From Lepus europaeus (taxonomy: Eukaryota > Chordata > Mammalia > Lagomorpha > Leporidae): a stretch of 64,000 bases of DNA. How positions within the stretch are numbered: the first letter of the stretch is position 1; each line of letters opens with the position of its first letter. The stretch is taken from assembly GCF_033115175.1 (NCBI RefSeq), contig NC_084828.1, positions 94,117,388 through 94,181,387 on the forward strand. The letters run 5' to 3'. Made by a program: the position numbers and the translations under genes. Below the pieces are notes generated by a model. The model was not told the origin of the DNA and did no database searches. It was given only the letters and a program-made list of their open reading frames with translations. Positions 54,290 to 64,000 of this stretch are shown in pieces.

Positions 54290-54545
54290 AATTTTTATTT
54301 ATTTATTTTCATTTTATTTGAAAGAGAGAAAGAAAGAGAGAGAGACATCTTCTATCTGCTGGTTCAGTGCCCACTTGCCTGCAAAAGCCAGGGTTGGGCC
54401 AAGCTGAAGCCAGGAAGCAGGAATTCCAGTCAGGTCTCCCATGTGGGTGACAGGGGCCCAAGCCCTGTTATCTGCAGGGAGCCGGAATCAGAGTGGAGCA
54501 GGAGATGGGCCCCAGGCCGAGACATAACCACTGCAGCACATGCTG
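54290..54545 (-). mobile_element. CSINE, minus strand, old and shortened
   Basis: TTTATTTATTTTCATTTTAT, GAGAGAAAGAAAGAGAG, body with a missing middle, head remnant CACTGCAGCACATGCTGC. Confidence 0.8.
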
Positions 54546-54721
54546 CATAGCCTTGCCTGTTGATGGCTGAGGTTTCCTCCGTTCCGGATGGACCTTGAGA
54601 GAGTTCATGGAGCGCTTTCTTTAAAAAGGGGGGGAAAGCTCACCCACCCGCATTGAGTTTATTTTATAGCCCATATCCATACAAACTTGAGTTCTGTTTG
54701 TTTCATGTAATAAGGATGTTC

Positions 54722-54723
<2 letters not shown>

Positions 54724-54759
<36 letters not shown>
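54724..54759. repeat. (TA)n microsatellite
   Basis: A pure TA run between the left TSD and the tail of the next CSINE. Confidence 0.92.
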
Positions 54760-54761
<2 letters not shown>

Positions 54762-55094
54762 TATTTTTGACAGGCAGAGTGGATAGTGAGAGAGAGACAG
54801 AGAGAAAGGTCCTCCTTTGCCGTTGGTTCACCCTCCAATGGCCGCTGCGGCTGGCGCGCTGCGGCCGGCGCACCGCGCTGATCTGAAGGCAGGAGCCAGG
54901 TGCTTATCCTGGTCTCCCATGGGGTGCAGGGCCCAAGCACTTGGGCCATCCTCCACTGCACTCCCTGGCCACAACAGAGAGCTGGCCTGGAAGTGGGGCA
55001 ACCGGGACAGAATCCGGTGCCCCGACCGGGGCTAGAATCCAGTGTACCGGCGCCGCTAGGTGGAGGATTAGCCTATTGAGCCGAGGCGCCGGCC
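54760..55094 (-). mobile_element. Young CSINE, minus strand
   Basis: Young subgroup, full length to GGCGCCGGCC. The flanks GTTCCCATAT (54718) and GTTCCCTTAT (55095) look like a TSD expanded by the (TA)n run. Confidence 0.95.
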
Positions 55095-56974
55095 GTTCCC
55101 TTATATTATTAAAAACTCATAAGGACAGGGTGACAGCCCAACTGGTGGACACACCATACTGTCTTTATCAATGCTCAACTAGTGGATTCCAATTTTCAAT
55201 CAACCCTTTCTCTTTTCTCAATACAAAGAATATCTGTGTGCAAAAGCTTCGGGGCCTGTCTAGAGGATTCCTTGTGACTCAGTTCCGTTGGTGGAGTGAC
55301 AGCATCAGAGGACGCGGGTATTCAAATCCTCTCCCTGGATTTTATGACACCGCCACAGGAGATGGGCGGGGCTCCATTTCTGCAGCTGCTCTGTCAGCCC
55401 CACCCCCAAAACTCTCCATTGCCCAAGTCCTTGCAATTCTGATGTGTGACGGTGGAAGCCCCTCTGCGTTGTTTTGAGATTGTTACCCCCCAAATGCTTA
55501 CCAGACACGCACGAAGGGAGCCTTGTCTTGTCCTGCAGTGGGTGTGGGCCCAGCTGCTGGCGCAGGTGCCACTCGGAAGCTCCCGCCTTTGTGTGGGACC
55601 CAGCGCCCAGCCAGCTCCTCCCCAGTCTCCCGGGCCGTGTGGGCAGAGTTTGCTGCCACTAGCTCCTTCTTGCACCTCGAGTCGCCTTGGGTCACCCCCC
55701 ACCTGGTCCCCGCCCCGGGCCTGCGGGCCAGGCTTCTTTTCACGGCTGCCTCCGCCTTCCCGGGCCCTCCTCCCCCCAAGTCACCCAGTGACCCGCTGGC
55801 CGCTGACCTCTGGCCCCCTCGCCCACAGAGCCTCCCCCTCAGGCCACACACAGCTTGGGCGGGACCGCGCAGCGGCTCCTTTCCCACGAAGAGGACTGGA
55901 ATTTGGGGGGGAGGTGGGAATTGAGGAAGTGGGGAAGGGAAGAGTGGAGGGCGTGGGTGAGGAGAGGGGCGGGGGAGGGGCTGAGGGTGGTCTCCCCGGC
56001 CTATCCCGGGGGACAGGGAGGCTCAGGGAGGAGACGCTGGGAGCATCTGCGGGTGCCGGAGTCGGGGAGGGCGGCTGTGGCCGCACACAGATTTCAGAGT
56101 GGCTGGGGAAGCTGAGAACAGCCGGAGGAGCACCGCCCCTGGGGAAGTGTGCCTGGAGCAGGTGCAGGCTTGGCCAGGGCAGATCCCCTGGAGGTGCACT
56201 CTGAGGGGCCAAGAGGTCATCTGGGAAGTGGGGAGAGCCCACGGGGTGCACAGCCAGGAAGGGGGAGACCCTCACTGTGAGCCTGGGGAGCCCACCACAG
56301 GGCAGCTCTGGGTGAGGCCGAGAGTAGCCTTTCTCTCCAGCTTCCAGCCGAGCTGCAGCCGGCTCTGGGCTCACACTTGGAGTAGCAGGAGTGCAAAGAG
56401 CTTCGTCTTGGCATCAGCTATATTTGCAAAGAGGAAAAATACAGTACGTGTAGCAGGAGTCCCATTCTGTTTCTTAAAACACAGGGTATCTTACACAAAC
56501 ACACACAAGCAAACACCAACACAGGGAAAAAGAGATGCTGAAAAAGTCCACCAAGACTATTTTTCCCGTGGAGGTGGAATTATGAGTGATCCTAATTCTC
56601 CACTTTCTGCTTCTCTCTCTCTTTATTTTTGTTTTGAATTTTTCAATAAATGTATGTCCCTATTGTGAGAAGAGCACTCCCTCAAACCATGGACATTCTT
56701 TGTTTTAAAGGGAGAAATCTGGCAGAAGTTTCCAGATTCCCCTCAGTGGGAAAGAATGGCCGCTCCTCTGCGCCACACTCCCAGAGCAGCCGGCTGCTGG
56801 CTGCTGGCTGCTGGGAGGGGGCCCGCTGGGCGCGCCTCTCTTCTCGCTGGAGCCTGGAATAGACCATCAGTGCCTCTGTGCTGAATGCGTGCACAGGGCC
56901 GCGCAGGACAAGCCCCACCGAGCTGACTTTGGCTATGGAACTCTAGATGTACATTTCGATTGAAGCCTTAAAGC
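55095..56974. other. GC-rich unique sequence, no recognised gene
   Basis: GC-rich at about 55500-56400, repeat-free. The 252-codon frame (plus, 55446-56204) and the 197-codon frame (minus, 55781-56374) overlap, are Pro/Gly/Arg-rich and have no family features. Possible regulatory or promoter DNA. Confidence 0.4.
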
Positions 56975-57340
56975 AAAATGTCCTCCTGCTCTATCCTAAA
57001 GAAATGGTTTAAATTGCAGAAAAGAAATGCATTTGCAAGGATGCTCATTGCATTATTTATGATGACTCCAACAGTGGAAACACCCTAAATATTCATCTGT
57101 AAATAAATTAGGGCACATTTGCATATTTGCCCAATGGCATATTTTCCACCCATTACAAATTATGTTCAGTCTTAGGGCAGAGAAAGGTTTCCTATGCAGG
57201 GCACCAAACCCACAAGCCATTAAGGAAAAGCTAACAGCTTTGACACCATAAATATTAAAAAGGCTTGTCCTTGGAAGACACCGAAAACAAAGTAAAAATA
57301 CAAATGCAAACAGATAAAATATGCAAGAGGAACTCTATTA
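56975..57340 (+). mobile_element. L1 fragment, sense (ORF2 3' end)
   Basis: TGCAAGGATGCTCATTGCAT, AGTGGAAACACCCTAAATAT, TCTGTAAATAAATTAGGGC are the usual late-ORF2 text. Confidence 0.75.
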
Positions 57341-57599
57341 AATCCATGCATTTCTATTCTCCCTGTAAATCATGCTTTCTCTCAGCTTTTCTTCTCCAGG
57401 CCTGAGACTTGGAGCTTGTTGCCCGGGGAAAGAAAGGCAGGTACTGCCTGGGACAGAGAACGAACCCTTTTGAGTCTCAGTCTCACGCTTGACTACATTA
57501 ACCTCTTTGGCAAGACGAGAGTCTCGTGTGTCAGCCTTTGTGGAGAAAAGGAAGGAGATGAATTTATCCTGAAGCTCATCCTCTCTGAAGGCAGCTTAC
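57341..57599. other. unique sequence, nothing recognised
   Basis: No repeat or gene recognised. Confidence 0.35.
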
Positions 57600-57930
57600 A
57601 GGGGCCAGAGCTGTGGCGCAGTGCTTAAAGCCACAGTCTGCAGTGCCGGCATTCCATACAGGCTTCCGGTTCGAGTCCCCCCTGCGCCACTTCCAATCCA
57701 GCTCTCTGTTAACACACCTGGGAAAGAGCAGAAGCTAGCCCAAGTGCTTGGACCCCTGCACCCACATGGGAGACCTGGAAGAAGCTCCTGGCTCCTGGCT
57801 TCAGCCTGACCCAGCCCTGGCTGTTGCAGCCATCTGGGGAGTGAACCAGCAGATGGAAGATCTCTTTCTCTGTCTCGCCCTCTCTCTCTCTGTAACTCTG
57901 ACTTTCAAATAAATAAATCTTCCTTTTTAA
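57600..57930 (+). mobile_element. CSINE, plus strand
   Basis: AGGGGCCAGAGCTGTGGCGC head, body, TTTCAAATAAATAAATC tail. Confidence 0.93.
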
Positions 57931-58195
57931 AAAAGATTTTTATTTATTTATTTGAGAGAGTTACAGAGAGAGAGAGAGCGATGGAGAGACAGAGAAAGCT
58001 CTTCCATCTGCTGGTTCACTCTCCAAATGGCCGAAACAGCTGGGCCAATCCGAAGCCAGGAGCCAGGAGCTTCTTCCAGGTCTCCCAAGTAGGTGCAGGG
58101 GCCAAAGTACTTGGGGCATCTTGTACTGCTTTCCCAGGCCATAGCAGGAAGATGGGTCAGGAGAGGAGCAGCTGGGACTTGAACTGGTGCCCCAA
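57931..58195 (-). mobile_element. CSINE, minus strand, head missing
   Basis: AAAAAAGATTTTTATTTATT to GGGACTTGAACTGGTGCCCC; lacks the last (tRNA-head) part. Its tail meets the tail of the previous CSINE. Confidence 0.9.
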
Positions 58196-58261
58196 TTTTT
58201 TTTTTTAAAGCAGACAAGCAACTATTGGTCTTGCTCATGATCATCTACACAGGGTGCCTGT

Positions 58262-58610
58262 TAAGAGCAGGTGGAGCAGCTAAAGCCACTGCCTGCGATG
58301 CGGCTACCCAACATGGGCGCTGGCTTGAGTCCCAGCTGCTTCCCTTCCAGCTCCCTGCTAATGCACCTGGGAAGGCAGTGGAGGATGGCCTATGTCCTTG
58401 GGCCCCTGCACCCATGTGGGAGACTCAGATGAAGCTCCTGGCTCCTATCTTCTTCCACCTGGCCCAGCCATGGCTGTTGTGTCCATCTGGGGAGTGAACC
58501 AAGCAGATGAAAGGTGTCTCTCTCTACCTCTCTCTCCTCTCTCTCTTCTTCTCCTCCTCCTCTCTCTGTAACTCTGCCTTTTAAATAAATCAAAAATAAA
58601 TCTTAAAAAA
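58262..58610 (+). mobile_element. CSINE, plus strand
   Basis: AGAGCAGGTGGAGCAGC head, CTGGCTTGAGTCCCAGCTGC, body, CCTTTTAAATAAATC tail and poly-A. Confidence 0.9.
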
Positions 58611-58625
58611 CAAAAAAAAAAAAAG

Positions 58626-60232
58626 CAGAAGCTGATTCTCTGTCACCGGCAAGTCCAGGAGGGCGATGCGGCCTGGGTGTTACGGCTCCATGGGGCCAGG
58701 GACTGCAGCTGCTTCCCTGTGCTGCTCCCAGCTGTTCTCACCATGTGACCTCTCTCTGATGGTCTAAGAAGGCTGCTCTAGCTATTACCATCATGTTCAC
58801 GTACGTCCCAGCTGGTGGGAAGGGAGAAAACACTAAGTAACTAAGGCAGACTGCTCCACTGCCTTGAGGAGCCATGCTCACATCTGTTGTGCACAACTCA
58901 GTGGCACTGCTCTACCCAGCTACGAGGGCAGCTGCAAAAGGGGCCGGAATCCCTCTCTGTCAGCCACAGGACACACGCCACGTCCTCTGCAGGGAAGACA
59001 GGTCAGGACCTCTGCAGCCCCTCCACAGGCTATGCAGTGACTCTGAGGACCCACGAAGAAAAGAGAGGTCAACTCCCCTACCCCCATCAAACATCCCAGA
59101 ATGCACTCGGGGAGAGGGACGGGATAACTAATAAAAGCTTCTTCCTCCACTCAGAAAAGAGAAGGATGGGAAACACCAGTTCACAGCAGGTGCGAAATCC
59201 GACCAAACAGGAAGTAGGCCCGCCTGGCTCTGCACCGCGCCCCACCCCCGCCCCCCGGCCCGCCCTGGAGCAGCCATGGGCCCTGCCATCTGCGAGTGAG
59301 GCCCCTGTGCACAGGCCCCAGGGAGGACGGCTTCACTTGCCTTTGTGACTGCTTCTCAGGTGGGCAGTGGAGAGAACCGCCTTGTGGGGACTTCCTGGAG
59401 CTCATGACCTGTGTCCTCTGGTGCTGTTTTTTTTGGGGGGCACTGGGAGTTGCTTTGGAGAAATCAAAAGAATTCCAGTCCTTGTTTGTGGCTCCTTTGC
59501 CAATAAAATTAACTCCAAGGGTTAGTGGTTTTTCTGCCCATTTGTTTCTGCTCAGTGCCAGGTGCACGGAGCCAGAGTCACTCTCTGGGAATGGTCCTGC
59601 TCTCTCATGGACTGCAGTGGACGCCGCCCCTGCAGCTCTGGGGTGGGTGTTAGCAGTGACCCAGAGACGCCCACCAACAAAGCCAAGGCCAATGTGGAAT
59701 TCACTTTGTGTGTCTCCTTTCCTGGGGCTGCCTCGCATCGGACGCCTGAGAACTGTAGCCTCATCTACTTCGTCTGGTTTTAGCGTTGTTTGCGGTGGTG
59801 GCGGTGGGTGGAATCTGGGATCAGTCACCCCACCAGCGCTGTAATCAGAAGCCCCTTGGCCTTCCTTGCTCGGTTAGAGACTTTTATTTGGATGCACAGC
59901 CGTACAGGGCACTGGTAAGCGGGGCATGAGCAGAAGCAAGCACGGGCCTCGGTTTTGCTTTGTTTTCCTTTCCCGCTGGTTGGAATGCTATGGCTGTGGC
60001 TGCCAACTACCCATGAAAATCTATTCTCCATAATTAACGTGTTTAAAGCCGAGGTCTCAGAAAGAAGAGAGAGACTGGGGAAGGAAAAAAAAAAAGTGCA
60101 GGAAGAGGTAGTGGCCAAGTGGTAAACATCACTCGAGTCAGTTCAGTGAACCCAGGCAGGATGAGGAAGAAGAAAACCGTATCCAGGGCCATCACAGTCA
60201 AATTGCTGAAAACAAGTACAGAGAACAAAGTC
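58626..60232. other. mostly unique sequence
   Basis: GC-rich around 59200-59340; open frames overlap on both strands (59296-59844 plus, 59181-59828 minus) and are unrecognised. A TTTTATTT at 59882 could be a minus-strand polyadenylation signal but has no gene upstream that I can name. Confidence 0.4.
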
Positions 60233-60530
60233 TGGGGCAGGTGCTGTGGCGTCGCCAGCCCACCCCGCAGTGCTAGCCTGAGTCCCGGCTGCTCTGTGCT
60301 TCCGAGCCAGCTTCCTGCTAATGCACCTGGGAAGCCAGCAGAGGGCTTGGGCCCCTGCCGCCCACGTGGGAGACCAGGATGGAGTTCCAGGCTCCTGGCT
60401 TCGGCACAGCCCAACCCTGGCTGTGGCGGCCATTTTGGGAGTGAACCAATGAATGAGTGCAAAATCTCATTCTCTCTCTGTCTCTCCTGCTCTTTGTCAC
60501 TCCGCCTTCACAACCCATCACTGGCAGTTA
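60233..60530 (+). mobile_element. CSINE, plus strand
   Basis: GGGGCAGGTGCTGTGGCGTC head with part lost, CCTGAGTCCCGGCTGCTC, body, degraded tail. Confidence 0.88.
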
Positions 60531-60577
60531 AATTTTTTAACAAAAGAAAAAAAAAAATCTTGAAAGTGGCCAGGTGA

Positions 60578-60893
60578 AGGACACGTGCTAGGTGAGTGAC
60601 AACGGGAATGACGGCTGACATTCGAGTCCCAGCTGCTCCACTTCTGATCTAGCTCTCTGCTAATGCCCCTGGGAAAGCAGCAGAAGATGGCCTGAGTGTT
60701 TGGGCCCCTGCACCCATGTGGGAGACCCAGATGAAGCTCCTGGCTCCTGGCTTCTGCCTGGCTCAGCCCCTCTGTTGTGGCCATCTGGGGAATGAACCAG
60801 TGGATGGAAGTGTTCTCTCTCTTTCTCTCACCCACTCCCCCCTCCCCACACACACTTTGCATTTCAAATAAACAAATAATCTTTAAAAAAGAA
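60578..60893 (+). mobile_element. CSINE, plus strand
   Basis: Degraded head, ATTCGAGTCCCAGCTGCTCC, body, TTTCAAATAAACAAATAATC tail. Confidence 0.88.
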
Positions 60894-61550
60894 GAAAAAA
60901 CAGACTCAAATCAGTTACCTAATTGTAGCATCCACATGATCTTCAAGACAGGACAGACTCATTTGTGGTAACAACTGGAGCCATGGCTGCTTGTGCACTG
61001 GGCACAGGGGAATTTTCTGGTGATGGAAACAGACTGCATTTTGATTAGTGTGTTAGCTACAGCTGCGTAAATCGCTCAACACACAAGCTCCTTGCATTTC
61101 GCTGTCTGCTTGTATTCCTCAATTTAAAACGGGGAGGGGGTGCTCAGTCTCTGGTATGTCATTGATGTAGCCTTTATTTTTTTGCCACTAAAGAAGACTT
61201 AAAAAAAAAAAAAACCTCCTTGGTGTAATAGCTAATGTTTGTTGCTGTAACTGATGAGTCTCCAAATTGTGCCGCATAACACAAACACTGTTTCTCAGCC
61301 GCAGGAAGCCCCAGACAGAGGAGAACCACAGCAGCCCTCCAGGTGTTGAATCAAGCGTCTGTCTCGGCCTCTGCCCGTCCCACAGGCGCCTTCCCAAGCC
61401 GTCTGCGGGAAGCCAGCAGGAGGGTAAGGCTGGGAAGAGCCGATGGTGCTGACCGTCTCTGCCACCCTGTGTTACAAAGTCTCCTGTAAGCTAACATGCA
61501 TCAGGTGCTGACTGATCACCAGCCATGCTTTTAACAACCTTACAGGTGCT
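60894..61550. other. unique sequence, nothing recognised
   Basis: No repeat or gene recognised apart from short A and T runs. Confidence 0.35.
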
Positions 61551-61564
61551 CACCAGCAACTCTT

Positions 61565-61913
61565 CCCCCCGCCCCCTTTTTTTTTTTGACAGGCAGAGTG
61601 GACAGTGAGAGAGAGAGACAGAGAGAAAGGTCTTCCTTTGCCGTTGGTGCAACCTCCAGTGGCCGCCACGGCTGGCGCGCTGCGGCCGGCGCACTGCGCT
61701 GATCCGATGGCAGGAGCCAGGTGCTTCTCCTGGTCTCCCATGGGGTGCAGGGCCCAAGCACTTGGGCCATCCTCCACTGCCTTCCTGGGCCACAGCAGAG
61801 AGCTGGACTGGAAGAGGGGCAACCGGGACAGAATCCGGTGCCCCGACCAGGACGAGAACCCGGTGTGCCGGCGCTGCAGGCGGAGGATTAGCCTATTGAG
61901 CTGTGGCGCTGGC
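61565..61913 (-). mobile_element. Young CSINE, minus strand, 14-bp TSD
   Basis: Perfect TSD CACCAGCAACTCTT at 61551-61564 and 61914-61927. Young subgroup, full length, with a C-rich patch before the poly-T. Confidence 0.96.
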
Positions 61914-61927
61914 CACCAGCAACTCTT

Positions 61928-64000
61928 GAAGGTGCGTGGCAGGTTTTACAAGTGAGCAAACCACGGCGTCTAGAAGTTAGGAGCGATGGATCCTGAGCCC
62001 CGCAGCCGGACTTCAGGGCAGGGTGGTGCGGCCGCGGCGCCGCGTTCCGAAGGTCTGGTGAGCCCAGTGGCACCGGCCTGTGTCTACACTGTCAGAGACT
62101 GAGATTGTCTCTCAAGGTGCTGCAGAATACCTCCCACGCTGGTTGGAGGCGTTGCTGTAGAACCCCCAGATCTGGGGCTGCTCACCCGCCAATCGCTGAT
62201 GTCGGGGTGGTGGAGGTAAGCGGGCAGGTATTGCAAAGCGCAGAGCAAGGACCAGACAGCTACAGCTTAGTTCCCGGGCTCCCCAAGGGGCTGGGTGGGG
62301 AAGGTCCTTCTAGGTTGAAGTTGGGGCTGAGAGGCTTATGATCAAGCTCCTGGTTGGTCCGTGGTCCTCGTGACTCTTCTTTGGCCGCTGAGGCCATGCT
62401 CTTTAGGAAATCTGTGACAGTGGGCGGGGCTCCAGTGGGTCTGGGGAGGTTTCGCGTGGGTGGCAGTCACCTGCCCAGGAGCTGGAATGCCCTGGCTGGA
62501 CCTGGAATTTCCCTACTCAAATCCCTTCAGACAATACTGGCCAACCGGGCATCAGGCATTGGAGAAGCAATGAGTTCTTGCGGCCTGTGGTGAGACCCTT
62601 GTGCAGCCCGCCGGGGCCGGTGGATACAGTAAATTCCTTGGAGAAAGGACAAGCCAGGACTCCGGGGCTGAGGGAGACCGGGGGCGGGGAGGGGCTGGGT
62701 CCCGCCTGTACCTTCAAGGGGTCCTGTCTCGCTGGAGGCTCTGCAAATCAGGTGTTGCTGAACGTCCTGAAGTGCTTCCCCCTTACCTTGGGTTGATGCC
62801 TGACGACTGACTGGTTCCTTGCTTGTTAAAGATTGCTACAGCCATGTGTTTCCGCTCTGGGTTATGTACTGCACGCAGATGCCCTCGGTGTTAACAAGAC
62901 TTTCACCACTGGCTGGGAAATGTTTTGTTTCAACTCTCTCCACTTGTGAGTTGTTCTCCACCAAACATTCATCTGCTTTTGTTGATGTTTGAGCCCCCAG
63001 ACACGGAGTAGACAGCCACGAGTTCCTCCGCTTATGCAACGCGGGCACAGAAGCTGGTGGTGGAAAAATATCTCACAGCTTATCTGGTCCAGTTCCTGAG
63101 CTGATGGAAAAAGATGCTTCTAAAAACGGCTGGGCAAAAATAGACACTTTATAAATTGAATCACATTTTTTTGACTTCCAAGGCGAGCTTGCTCTCAAAC
63201 AGAGTCAGTGATAAATGTTTTAGGAGGTGAAAATTTAGCTTTCAAGCAATTAGCAGTGATTAAAGCCGAGACACAGAGAGCACCCGGGCTGCCAGCTGAC
63301 AGGTCGGGCCGAGCCTGGGAAGGGATTTGGCTGCCTCAAAAGCACAGCTCACTGTACATCAGACTTCCTCTCGTGTGGTCCTTGCAGCAAACCTGGGTGC
63401 TGTAGACTGCTGACACCCCCGTCGCACACACAGGGTTGAGGAAAGATGCAGAAAACCCTCACTGTCATCCTCACATCTTCTTAGATTCTCCCGCAATCCT
63501 AACATCGTTCTTAGCTTCTCAGGTTAAAAACAAAAGGGCCAGGATAGCGATGGACTGGTGGGGTGCAAACCTAGCTTTTCTTGAAAGCTAAGGTGGAGGG
63601 ATGATTGATTGATTGATTGTCTTTTGGGAAAGAGAGCCCCCGGGGGAGGTGGATTGTGGAGCTCCCACTCTCTGTCCCAGGTCCTTCTCTATTTCAGAGC
63701 CCTCACACCAGGGGTCCTGCCTTCCCCCTCCCTCCTGCAGTCCCTTGTCTCTTCCCATACTTCTCCAACAGCCTCTCCCCAGGCCCAGCACTGCCCCCCC
63801 CCCATCCCCTTGTCATTCAAGCCACAGCCCCCTGGACCCTTCCTGGAGTTCCCAGGAAGGCGAGACTCCACCTGTTTACACAAGCAGTTCCTGTGCAGTG
63901 CCCAACCCGGATCCCACGGAGCACAGGCTGAGTGGAGGGAGGCTCCAGGGCTACGGAGTGTGGGGACTGTCAGGTGCTCCCGCGGCCACTTCAGGCCACA
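61928..64000. other. unique sequence to window end
   Basis: GC-rich at 61980-62700 and pyrimidine-rich at 63680-63850 (10-C run at 63794). A small (TGAT)n lies at about 63602-63619. No repeat family or known coding frame is recognised. Confidence 0.4.

Noticed and set aside
55446-56204. 252-codon open frame
   Set aside because: Pro/Gly/Arg-rich with an equally long frame on the opposite strand; typical of GC-rich non-coding DNA.
59825-60118. 97-codon minus-strand frame near a TTTTATTT signal
   Set aside because: No recognised homology and no supporting start context; a lone polyadenylation-like hexamer is weak evidence.

Overview
This is mammalian nuclear DNA, almost certainly from a lagomorph (rabbit or close relative). 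About fifty copies of the lagomorph tRNA-derived SINE (CSINE) are scattered through it. Each has a tRNA-like head, a body shared by all copies, a (CT)n tract and an AAATAAA tail, and many still have perfect target-site duplications (TSDs). L1 fragments, MIR/L2 remnants, MaLR-type LTRs and ERV1-type LTRs make up much of the rest. There is nothing bacterial or viral-genomic here: no operons and no CRISPR.

Genes. One intact protein gene is recognisable: a single-exon 289-codon ORF on the minus strand (7095-7964) of the TMEM45/DUF716 seven-membrane-segment family, best called TEDDM1, with its own AATAAA 124 nt past the stop. Two processed pseudogenes are clear: a PRMT2 retrocopy with both UTRs (14524-16512, minus) flanked by a 14-bp TSD, and an RPS15 retrocopy (27522-27987, plus), also with a 14-bp TSD. 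In human, TEDDM1 lies next to GLUL at 1q25, so the GC-rich first kilobase may be the GLUL side of the locus; this is inference.

Layout. 1-13 kb: GC-rich start, CSINEs, MaLR LTRs, TEDDM1. 13.1-29.9 kb: a deep nest of insertions. An antisense L1 is split by two CSINEs, by the PRMT2 retrocopy and by an antisense MaLR provirus (about 17.5-28.2 kb). That provirus contains a second antisense L1 (with a CSINE and an ERV1 LTR in it), an ERV1 provirus fossil (with two CSINEs in it), another CSINE, and the RPS15 retrocopy in one LTR. 30-38 kb: two ERV1 LTRs, short mariner-type MITEs, many CSINEs and a strong CTCF-like motif at 34.6 kb. 39.2-41.8 kb: GC-rich unique DNA with no recognised gene. 42-46 kb: L1 fragments. 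46.5-48.25 kb: a CpG island with an opposite-facing CTCF-like motif and no recognised gene. 48.9-54.1 kb: CSINE clusters and a sense L1. 55-57 kb: GC-rich unique DNA. 57-64 kb: CSINEs and unique sequence.

I did not find a new biological system. The best-supported points of interest are the datable insertion stack, the full-length PRMT2 retrocopy, the convergent CTCF-like pair, the orphan CpG island and the TA-targeting MITE family. All family names rest on remembered consensus sequences, not on a database search.
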